From a virus, in the IMG/VR virus record IMGVR_UViG_3300028925_010937, positions 1 to 25,257 of that record: DNA of 25,257 nucleotides; one strand, 5' to 3'. Made by a program: the position numbers and the translations under genes. Positions 1-4,793 of this stretch are shown piece by piece (positions within the stretch are counted from its first letter, which is position 1; each line of letters begins with the position of its first letter). The notes below the pieces were generated by a model, which saw nothing but the letters and a program-made list of their open reading frames with translations, made no database searches and was not told the origin of the DNA.

Positions 1-2
1 AT

Positions 3-245
3 AGCTGGACGATATGGGATGCTGCAAGGAGCCCCGGCAATCCAGCTAACGATTATATTCAACCAGAAATACCAGGCGCGGAGGTGGTGGGGGCTACCGC
101 TAATACGCTCGACATATTGTCTAACGGATTCAAGTTACGGACGGCAGACTCTCGAACAAATTCTGCACAAACATTTATTTATGCGGCATTTGCTGGTGAA
201 TCCCCAAGCATCCTATTCGCATCAGGACAAACAAGAGCAAGGTAA
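3..245 (+). CDS. Tail/structural protein, C-terminal end (5' truncated by window edge)
   Basis: This reading frame is open from the first bases of the window and ends at TAA 243-245, so only about 80 C-terminal residues are seen. It contains WDAARSPGNPANDYIQPE and, later, LDILSNGFKLRT followed by QTFIYAAFAGESP. The pairing of NGFK-[IL]-R with a terminal YIYAAFAE-like strand is typical of C-terminal domains of phage tail or receptor-facing proteins (DUF7483-like, from memory). Another frame is open over the same bases with an ATG at 19, but it has no recognisable content and poor composition, so it is taken as a shadow. Its place just before the lysis cassette fits the end of a tail gene block. 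The frame is sure; the exact family is a resemblance. Confidence 0.6.
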   Translation, partial: SWTIWDAARSPGNPANDYIQPEIPGAEVVGATANTLDILSNGFKLRTADSRTNSAQTFIYAAFAGESPSILFASGQTRAR

Positions 246-251
246 ATAATA

Positions 252-605
252 ATGGACGGCGCAATCGATCTTAGACTCTTACTTTCTCTTGGTGCGATAC
301 TTGTTTCAGTAGTGGCGGCATCAGCTATTGTAAAACAGAAGCTTTCCTCGGTGATTACTAAACTTGACGATTTGCAAAAGGACTACGAATCAAGGTTACG
401 CGCCCTTAACCATCGAACAGACAAGCAGGAAAATCTTATAGACCTATGTCGTCAGAAGACAGATGTGATTGGTGAAATTTTGTCTCCAAAAGAACTGGCG
501 AAAATCAATAGAGAGAGTGAGCGACTGATCGTACTTACGGAGAGTAACTCTCTACGGATTTCCAAATTAGAGTCGTTACATAACGGAAAGCATCCAAGTC
601 AGTGA
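252..605 (+). CDS. Small membrane protein with coiled coil, first gene of lysis cassette
   Basis: This is a 117-residue protein. A hydrophobic segment lies at about residues 8-27 (LLLSLGAILVSVVAASAIV), followed by a long charged helical region (about 28-110) with heptad-like spacing. The layout is one N-terminal membrane anchor with a soluble coiled-coil tail. An AAGG stretch lies a few bases upstream of the ATG. The stop TGA (603-605) overlaps the GTG start of the endolysin gene, so the two are probably translationally coupled. Position and topology suggest a lysis accessory or single-TM holin/antiholin, but a better spanin pair exists downstream, so no definite role is assigned. Confidence 0.7.
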   Translation: MDGAIDLRLLLSLGAILVSVVAASAIVKQKLSSVITKLDDLQKDYESRLRALNHRTDKQENLIDLCRQKTDVIGEILSPKELAKINRESERLIVLTESNSLRISKLESLHNGKHPSQ

Positions 606-1063
606 ATATTTATGGCAAGACATCTACAGCAAGGCTCGAAACCTGTTCCAAGATTTTGCAGGCTGTCTGTCAAGAGGCAATTAAACGAACACCGTATTTC
701 GCTGATCGAACTCGGGAACTCGTAGTTCCAGACCTCATCGTAATCTGTGGCCACCGCACAGAGGAGGAACAACAGCGAGCTTTTGATAGCGGCATGTCAA
801 AGGTGCAATGGCCGAACTCTAAACACAATACAGACCCGTCAATTGCTGTAGATATCGGCCCATATATCAAAGACTTACCGGGCCATATTCCGTGGGGTAC
901 TAAAGATATATGGAAGTCACTCTATTCGTTGATGATGGAGGTTTCCGATGATCTTGATATCCCCCTACGGTCTGGGATAGACTGGAACAATAATGGCGTT
1001 TTCGTCGATGGTGACCCCACCGAATCATTTTGGGACGCGCCACATTATGAATTGAGGTTTTAG
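602..1063 (+). CDS. Endolysin: M15-family (VanY/L-Ala-D-Glu type) zinc peptidase
   Basis: This 153-residue protein has the layout of phage M15 peptidoglycan peptidases such as the T5 endolysin. The first zinc site lies in SKHNTDPSIAVDIGP (H75 and D84), and the C-terminal DAPHYEL gives D145 as likely catalytic residue and H148 as third zinc ligand. It should cleave peptide cross-links of host peptidoglycan at lysis. It has no signal peptide, so release through a holin is expected. The start is GTG, inside the stop region of the previous gene (GTGA overlap), and the next gene begins directly after the stop. H75 and D84 are nine residues apart; a shorter H-x6-D spacing is seen in several family members, and the Pro-containing longer form is familiar among phage endolysins. 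Confidence 0.9.
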   Translation: MNIYGKTSTARLETCSKILQAVCQEAIKRTPYFADRTRELVVPDLIVICGHRTEEEQQRAFDSGMSKVQWPNSKHNTDPSIAVDIGPYIKDLPGHIPWGTKDIWKSLYSLMMEVSDDLDIPLRSGIDWNNNGVFVDGDPTESFWDAPHYELRF

Positions 1064-1336
1064 ATGCTGAAACTGTTAATGGGCAACCTGTCGTCGGCTC
1101 AATCAGGCGCTCGCCAATTAGGCCAGTTATTCGTGTGGCTGATTTTATTCGTACTCGCCATGTACACTTGGGCTATCTTTTTTGCCGACCCTAAGAGTGT
1201 AACTGCATTTAGTAGCTCAGTCGTAGGAATCCTGGGGGTGTTATGCGCCGTCCCGGTCACTGTTTTCTGCGTCACGAGGGTAACAAAGGACAAGTACAAC
1301 GCAGATAAATCACAGAGCACTGTTACCTCCCCCTAA
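1064..1336 (+). CDS. Holin-like protein with two membrane segments
   Basis: This is a 90-residue protein with two strong hydrophobic segments, about residues 21-41 (FVWLILFVLAMYTWAIFFA) and 51-71 (VVGILGVLCAVPVTVFCV), joined by a short loop. It ends in a hydrophilic, Lys-containing tail. That is the topology of class II holins, which form the inner-membrane hole that frees the endolysin. The ATG directly follows the endolysin stop codon and is preceded by TGAGG. A strong terminator follows within five bases of its stop, closing the first lysis transcription unit. Holins have little sequence conservation, so the call rests on topology, size and position. Confidence 0.7.
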   Translation: MLKLLMGNLSSAQSGARQLGQLFVWLILFVLAMYTWAIFFADPKSVTAFSSSVVGILGVLCAVPVTVFCVTRVTKDKYNADKSQSTVTSP

Positions 1337-1340
1337 ACTG

Positions 1341-1373
1341 GGCGGGGGCCTAAAAACCCCCGCCGTTTTTTTA
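1341..1373 (+). terminator. Rho-independent terminator after holin-like gene
   Basis: A perfect 8-bp GC stem (GGCGGGGG at 1341-1348 pairs with CCCCCGCC at 1357-1364) with an 8-base loop is followed at once by G and seven T (1365-1372). It sits five bases after the stop codon of the holin-like gene and before the ribosome site of the next gene. Confidence 0.93.
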
Positions 1374-1386
1374 TTGGAGAACGGAC

Positions 1387-1578
1387 ATGGTCATAAATTT
1401 TAGACCGCTAAAAGTGGAAAAGCGCAAACCTATAAAACTGGTTCTGCACGTTCGTAGATCTGACTATGTAAAAAAAGAATCCGAGTTTGGGTACATAGGT
1501 CCACAAACGGCAGCAGAACGATTCGACCTGTATGCTGGCCGACACTATCGCAAAAACGGACACATCATATCCTGTTGA
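1387..1578 (+). CDS. Small basic protein of unknown function
   Basis: This is a 63-residue protein rich in Lys and Arg (KVEKRKPIKLVLHVRRS near the N terminus) with no membrane segment or family motif that I recognise. The ATG has a good ribosome site (GGAGAACGGAC just upstream) directly after the terminator, so a promoter or read-through must feed it. Its stop TGA (1576-1578) overlaps a TTG start of the next small gene (TTGA), suggesting coupling. It opens the second part of the lysis cassette, which includes the spanins, but nothing shows a lysis role for it. Confidence 0.6.
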   Translation: MVINFRPLKVEKRKPIKLVLHVRRSDYVKKESEFGYIGPQTAAERFDLYAGRHYRKNGHIISC

Positions 1579-1706
1579 AGCGTTACTGCCAGTTGCATCT
1601 GCACCCATTACGGCGAAAGAGGCGAGTTAATGAGCTGCGCATATATATCGTCTTTATTCTTATTGGGTTTATTGTACTGCTCGGGTTTTCTTTAGGTCAA
1701 AAATAA
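1575..1706 (+). CDS. 43-residue single-TM protein, TTG start, coupled on both sides
   Basis: This short frame begins with TTG 1575-1577, which overlaps the TGA of the preceding gene, and ends with TAA 1704-1706, whose last A is the first base of the i-spanin ATG (TAATG). The product has a very basic N terminus (LRRKRR at about residues 12-17) followed by one hydrophobic segment, IYIVFILIGFIVLLGF, at about residues 23-38. That is a classic N-in membrane protein. Both junctions look like translational coupling, and without this gene there would be an unexplained 127-base gap. A holin, antiholin or other small lysis protein is plausible by position. The start codon is the weakest point; a later TTG at 1593 is also in frame. 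Confidence 0.55.
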   Translation: MKRYCQLHLHPLRRKRRVNELRIYIVFILIGFIVLLGFSLGQK

Positions 1707-2200
1707 TGATTCAGGCACTGCTGATTGTCACCGTTATTATGACTGGCGCTGCGGCGTTTGCAGGGAACGGCTGGCTACAGGCCAAAGAGCAGCTTGGGGC
1801 GCTTAACACCGCCCTACAGGTGCAGCAGATTGAGGTCAAGAAAGCCAAAGAGACGAATGATAAACTAGTTAAAGATTTTCAGAGCAAGGCTCTAGCCCTC
1901 CATAAAATTCAAGTTGAACGTAGGTTTGAAAATGCAAAGCATGGTAGAGAAGTGGCGGCACTTCAGCGACGGGCACAAAAGGCTGAGGATGCGGGGGCAA
2001 AGTATCCAAATCGTTTGCCTTTATATATTTCTAACCGTATCAATCGGGGCATGTGGCTCGCCTGTAAGTCTTCTCGGGCTCAACCTCGATCTGACTGCAA
2101 ACTCTCCATTATTAAAACACCCAAGGCCGGACGTTCTAATAAACCCAAGGGTAAGCCGAGGGTTCAACCCAGGAAAGATACCGCAAAACCAGCACCATAA
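1706..2200 (+). CDS. i-spanin (Rz-like) inner-membrane subunit
   Basis: This 164-residue protein has an N-terminal membrane anchor (about residues 4-22, LLIVTVIMTGAAAFAG) followed by a long charged coiled-coil region (about 24-95, rich in Lys, Glu, Gln and Ala). The tail is basic and Pro-rich. This N-in, C-out layout is that of Rz-type i-spanins, which span the periplasm with an outer-membrane lipoprotein and fuse the two membranes in the last step of lysis. The call is strengthened by a second gene with a lipoprotein signal nested in its 3' half in another frame, the Rz/Rz1 arrangement. The ATG overlaps the stop of the small TM gene (TAATG). Confidence 0.8.
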   Translation: MIQALLIVTVIMTGAAAFAGNGWLQAKEQLGALNTALQVQQIEVKKAKETNDKLVKDFQSKALALHKIQVERRFENAKHGREVAALQRRAQKAEDAGAKYPNRLPLYISNRINRGMWLACKSSRAQPRSDCKLSIIKTPKAGRSNKPKGKPRVQPRKDTAKPAP

Positions 2201-2378
2201 GTATGTTTGTCTTCAGGTTTCAGATTTTTCTGTCCTTGAGGTTTGGCGGGCTAACGTGCGGCGAGTGACGAAACAATGCCACAAAGCCTTAGATTATTAC
2301 GAAAACGCTATTGATAAAGCCGATGGCGAAGACGAAGAAAAGAAGAAGAAAAAGAAGAAAAAGAAGAAAAGCAATTAA
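1989..2378 (+). CDS. o-spanin (Rz1-like) outer-membrane lipoprotein, nested in i-spanin gene
   Basis: Reading from ATG 1989 gives about 129 residues starting with a signal sequence and a lipobox: VCLYIFLTVSIGAC, with the lipid-modified Cys at residue 22 (I-G-A-C). A ribosome site AAAAGG (1977-1982) lies six bases upstream, so this start is preferred over in-frame ATGs at 1914-1941, which would put 40 or more residues ahead of the signal. The mature part has several prolines, as Rz1 proteins do, but is longer than usual. It continues about 60 codons beyond the i-spanin stop and ends in an acidic stretch and a run of ten lysines. The gene converges with the - strand hydrolase gene, their stop regions overlapping by four bases. 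Confidence 0.75.
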   Translation: MRGQSIQIVCLYIFLTVSIGACGSPVSLLGLNLDLTANSPLLKHPRPDVLINPRVSRGFNPGKIPQNQHHKYVCLQVSDFSVLEVWRANVRRVTKQCHKALDYYENAIDKADGEDEEKKKKKKKKKKSN

Positions 2379-2773
2379 CGGTAAAAAATATGCTCACCAA
2401 TTTTAATGGTTTGCTGCAAAGAAAGTCGCCACGCAGGAAACACTTTTGTTGTGTGGTAGTGTGTCGCACCCTCAGATACATCGAGGCGGTTTGAGATCGC
2501 GGACTTCGCCACATTTAGCGCGGTGTGCCAAGCTGCCCGGTCGCTGACCACCTCTAACTGACCATCACACCAAAACGAAAATTGGCACCTGTTCTTAATC
2601 GGATGACCGGAGGGGTACACCGGCCCCTCGAACACGACGGCGCAAATATTATTTGGATATCGGCTGCTCAGTTTTCGGTTGATAATGACGTTAGCCACAG
2701 CGAGTTGACCGGCTATAGGCTCTGAGCGAGCCTCAAAATAAACCGCAAAAGCGAGGCAAGCTATCTCCAGCAC
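2375..2773 (-). CDS. Cell wall hydrolase, SleB/CwlJ family
   Basis: This 132-residue protein matches the SleB-type hydrolase domain (Hydrolase_2) over almost its whole length. It has CLAFAVYFEARSEP near the N terminus with the conserved Glu at residue 14, then AVANVIINR, then CQFSFWCDG, and finally GATHYHT with PAWR. Members cleave peptidoglycan glycan strands. The start is GTG (2771-2773), set exactly at the usual domain start and overlapping the lipoprotein gene by 13 bases. No export signal is visible. It lies at the distal end of the replication-gene operon, on the opposite strand from the M15 endolysin, so the phage carries two different peptidoglycan-degrading enzymes. Confidence 0.88.
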   Translation of the reverse strand: MLEIACLAFAVYFEARSEPIAGQLAVANVIINRKLSSRYPNNICAVVFEGPVYPSGHPIKNRCQFSFWCDGQLEVVSDRAAWHTALNVAKSAISNRLDVSEGATHYHTTKVFPAWRLSLQQTIKIGEHIFYR

Positions 2774-3030
2774 GGGGAAAGTTTAAGTTTAGATGAAGTG
2801 CCGTCCGATTTGCGCTGCTTAAAATACACCCGGCTGAATGTTGTGGTCCTAACCCCCAAACCAAGCAATCCCATTGCCCACCTGTCGTCGTCGGCTATAT
2901 GGCAACCGATGTACTCGAAATTCCCTGAACTGATTTCTTCTTGGGGATCGTTGCTCAACCTCGCTAAATTTTGTGGTGCACATGCACTCAGGACTAACAG
3001 TCCAGATAATATCAACATTGTGTTTTTCAT
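2761..3030 (-). CDS. Small lipoprotein of unknown function
   Basis: This 89-residue protein begins with a typical lipoprotein signal, MKNTMLILSGLLVLSAC, lipobox L-S-A-C with the lipidated Cys at residue 17. The mature part is about 72 residues with two further Cys and no family motif that I recognise. GAGGA lies about eight bases before the ATG. Its 3' end overlaps the SleB-type hydrolase gene, so the two are probably translated together. Phage lipoproteins of this size can act as o-spanins or block superinfection; neither can be decided here. A better o-spanin candidate exists at 1989-2378. Confidence 0.75.
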   Translation of the reverse strand: MKNTMLILSGLLVLSACAPQNLARLSNDPQEEISSGNFEYIGCHIADDDRWAMGLLGLGVRTTTFSRVYFKQRKSDGTSSKLKLSPCWR

Positions 3031-3045
3031 TTACATATTCCTCAT

Positions 3046-3279
3046 TCATTCATTCAATAATTTCTTTTCGGGAGGTCCAGGGTGCTCGAAGTAATCGTTG
3101 TACTCGTAGCGCCCTGGTCCGGGATCAATACACACTGCCCCATAGACCGCCCGCCCGGCGTGATATAACCGATGTGCTCTTTTGTATGTCGGCAAGTTGG
3201 CGGGCCAGTAATCAAGCTCCAAGTCTTTCTGCGCTTCGCACCACTCCTCAACCACGAGCCGGAAATCAGAGTAGTTCAT
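3046..3279 (-). CDS. Hypothetical protein, coupled to ACP-like gene
   Basis: This 77-residue protein is rich in Tyr and Trp (DLELDYWPANLP; YHAGRAVYGAV) with no membrane segment or recognised motif. Its ATG at 3279 overlaps the TGA of the acyl-carrier-protein-like gene (ATGA), a strong coupling sign suggesting the two are made together. Whether it acts with the ACP is open. A tandem GAATGAATGAATGA stretch at its stop codon leads into the ribosome site of the lipoprotein gene, allowing reinitiation. Confidence 0.65.
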   Translation of the reverse strand: MNYSDFRLVVEEWCEAQKDLELDYWPANLPTYKRAHRLYHAGRAVYGAVCIDPGPGRYEYNDYFEHPGPPEKKLLNE

Positions 3280-3572
3280 AAACGGTTATACTCCGCGAGG
3301 ATTTCATCGACAACCAACGCTGCATTGCGTGGCGTTGTTACGCGGTCGGCTAGGGGGCTGTTAACATCGATGCTCACTTTGAAGATGTCTTCGATCTCCA
3401 TTATGAGGTGTATTTGGTCTAGGCTATCTAACCCAATAAATTCTGCATCGGGGGCAGCCCCGCCCGCAATGTTACTCCCGTCCATCAGATAACTGTCGGG
3501 CTTCACGGCCTCCTCGTTGACGTCGTAGAGGCCGTTATTAAGAAGAGCGAGAATGGTGTCGAGTGTCGTCAT
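3276..3572 (-). CDS. Acyl carrier protein-like protein
   Basis: This protein of about 98 residues has the phosphopantetheine attachment signature GLDSLDQIHLIMEIEDIF; the modified Ser is residue 50 from this start (54 from an alternative ATG at 3584). Its first residues TTLDTILALL and the following helix DSLDQIHLIMEIED fit the ACP four-helix fold. Between helix 1 and the DSL motif there is a longer loop than in classic ACPs. ACPs carry acyl or other groups as thioesters after modification by a host holo-ACP synthase. No acyl-transferring enzyme is seen nearby, so the cargo is unknown. ATG 3572 gives the usual ACP N terminus, preceded by GGTGAG; ATG 3584 would overlap the upstream small gene by seven bases. 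Confidence 0.8.
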   Translation of the reverse strand: MTTLDTILALLNNGLYDVNEEAVKPDSYLMDGSNIAGGAAPDAEFIGLDSLDQIHLIMEIEDIFKVSIDVNSPLADRVTTPRNAALVVDEILAEYNRL

Positions 3573-3577
3573 TCTTC

Positions 3578-3733
3578 TCACCATTTCTTCTTCATTGAGA
3601 CAATGCTTTTTACAAAGGCGTCTACTTTATTTTTAGGCACCCACAGGCAAATCTTCTTGTGCGTTTCCGCCTTGCGCCGCTGATATCGATCTTGCGCTTC
3701 TGCATGTGCAGACCTACCTGTTTTCTTCGTCAT
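3578..3733 (-). CDS. 51-residue basic protein, possibly DNA-binding
   Basis: A frame of 51 codons fills the gap between the DUF6378 gene and the ACP-like gene. Its ATG at 3733 has an excellent ribosome site (AAGGAGGAAGAATTAA just upstream), which lies inside the end of the preceding gene (20-base overlap). The stop TGA lies at 3578-3580. The protein is strongly basic in its first half (TKKTGRSAHAEAQDRYQRRK) and then reads ICLWVPKNKVDAFVKS. That strand-then-helix pattern resembles small phage and plasmid ribbon-helix-helix proteins, which is only a resemblance. Confidence 0.7.
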   Translation of the reverse strand: MTKKTGRSAHAEAQDRYQRRKAETHKKICLWVPKNKVDAFVKSIVSMKKKW

Positions 3734-4250
3734 TTAATTCTTCCTCCTTAAGTATCATTGCGATTGTTCGGGCGTACCCAGCTATGTCGATAATACTATC
3801 AATGTGTTTGGGTGAGTTGCACAGACGAGACATCTTCACGGCGATCATTTCCAGCGCGTGACGGATCTCAGGGTGAGGACAATCAGAGAGCGCCTCTTTA
3901 AGTTTTGTGATCCTCGCGAAGTCCCCCTTGGGGTGACCATAATCCACACCGCGATGATCGTTTATTTCTGACAGTGTGCGGTCGAAGATTTCAACTGTAT
4001 CGGGTTCGCGTACAGGGACGGCATCTTGCTTGAAGATGTACTGGTTAGTAAGGTGGCTAAGACCGCCCGGCTTCATATTCGTGTTTGTAATCTGTTCTTT
4101 AAACCGTTTTGTATCGGCGGAGTACAATTCACGGTTCTTCCGTAACCGTTCAGCCTCATCATCCTCCGGTTGCTCAACGTCAGACGGTGCCTCGACCTTG
4201 CGCGGTGCTTTAGGGACAACATTTAAACAGTCTGTAGGATATTCAGGCAT
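3714..4250 (-). CDS. DUF6378 domain protein
   Basis: This 178-residue protein has a disordered, acidic N-terminal half. The C-terminal domain (about residues 97-170) reads DHRGVDYGHPKGDF, then a helix with HALEMIAVKMSRL, then HIDSIIDIAGYARTI. This arrangement of YGxP, KxxR and D-x2-DxAGY is that of the DUF6378 family, common in phages and of unknown function; its helical motifs recall nucleotide-pyrophosphohydrolase-like folds, but that is inference. The ATG at 4250 has AGGA upstream. The 3' end overlaps the 51-residue gene. It lies among replication genes, so a role in nucleotide metabolism would fit but is unproven. Confidence 0.8.
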   Translation of the reverse strand: MPEYPTDCLNVVPKAPRKVEAPSDVEQPEDDEAERLRKNRELYSADTKRFKEQITNTNMKPGGLSHLTNQYIFKQDAVPVREPDTVEIFDRTLSEINDHRGVDYGHPKGDFARITKLKEALSDCPHPEIRHALEMIAVKMSRLCNSPKHIDSIIDIAGYARTIAMILKEEELNDEENR

Positions 4251-4284
4251 TGAGATCGATCCTTTCTAATGATAAATATTTTGA

Positions 4285-4299
4285 CAGTATCGAATACTG
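4285..4299. repeat. Short perfect inverted repeat before DUF6378 gene
   Basis: CAGTAT (4285-4290) and ATACTG (4294-4299) form a perfect 6-bp inverted repeat with a CGA centre. It lies in the 54-base gap between two - strand genes, 35 bases before the DUF6378 start. It could be a small operator or a processing hairpin; no clear promoter surrounds it. Confidence 0.4.
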
Positions 4300-4304
4300 A
4301 CGTC

Positions 4305-4784
4305 CTAGACATTTAGCTCACCCTGTGCGGGATCGGCAGCCTCATAGTTGGCCAGCCACTGTTCCCTACTGACCAGCCCCTTTTTGCCCTTACCTCTTAT
4401 AATTTTTACAGCTCGGCCTAGTATGGACTGCTGCAGGATGCGCTCGACCGAACCCATAGGCCACGGACCGCTAGACACTATGTACAGGGGTGTAAAATTA
4501 TGCAGAGACAAGGCCGCGTCTTGGTCGATGCGGAACTTAGACTGCAAAGGCCAATACTCAGCCGGGGTGTTTTCTGTAGTTGCCCGTGTCCCTTTAAACA
4601 CAATAGTGTTGCCCCTGTATTTTTTCTTCTTCTTCGCGGCGGTTAAAGCCTTCTCCAAATCTATCTTTAAGTCGGCATTTTCCTCCAGGCTCTTTTCCAT
4701 AGCCGTGCTTAACCCTTTAACGTACTCAATCTGCTCCTCTAGATCGACCTGCAGCTTATGGATATCGGTTGGTTTATTAAACAT
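4305..4784 (-). CDS. Hypothetical protein with N-terminal coiled coil
   Basis: This 159-residue protein has a likely coiled coil over about residues 8-50 (Leu/Glu/Lys-rich), a Lys run (AAKKKKKYRG) near residue 50, and a C-terminal region containing GPWPMGSVERILQQSI and REQWLANYEAA. I do not recognise the family. The ATG has a very good ribosome site (AGGAGGTTACC). It follows the DNA polymerase gene by nine bases and is surely in the same operon. The basic middle and the position suggest contact with nucleic acid or with the replication complex, but this is not shown. Confidence 0.7.
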   Translation of the reverse strand: MFNKPTDIHKLQVDLEEQIEYVKGLSTAMEKSLEENADLKIDLEKALTAAKKKKKYRGNTIVFKGTRATTENTPAEYWPLQSKFRIDQDAALSLHNFTPLYIVSSGPWPMGSVERILQQSILGRAVKIIRGKGKKGLVSREQWLANYEAADPAQGELNV

Positions 4785-4793
4785 GGTAACCTC

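Noticed and set aside
19-249. 76-codon + strand frame with ATG at window start
   Set aside because: The frame ending at 245 is open from the window edge and reads as a phage tail C terminus; the 19-249 frame has no recognisable features.
1532-1695. Two other short frames (1532-1630 and 1630-1695) in the spanin-upstream region
   Set aside because: They overlap the TTG-started frame, which has better junctions with both neighbours and a clear membrane layout; the 21-codon frame at 1630 has a fair ribosome site but lacks coupling to the i-spanin start.
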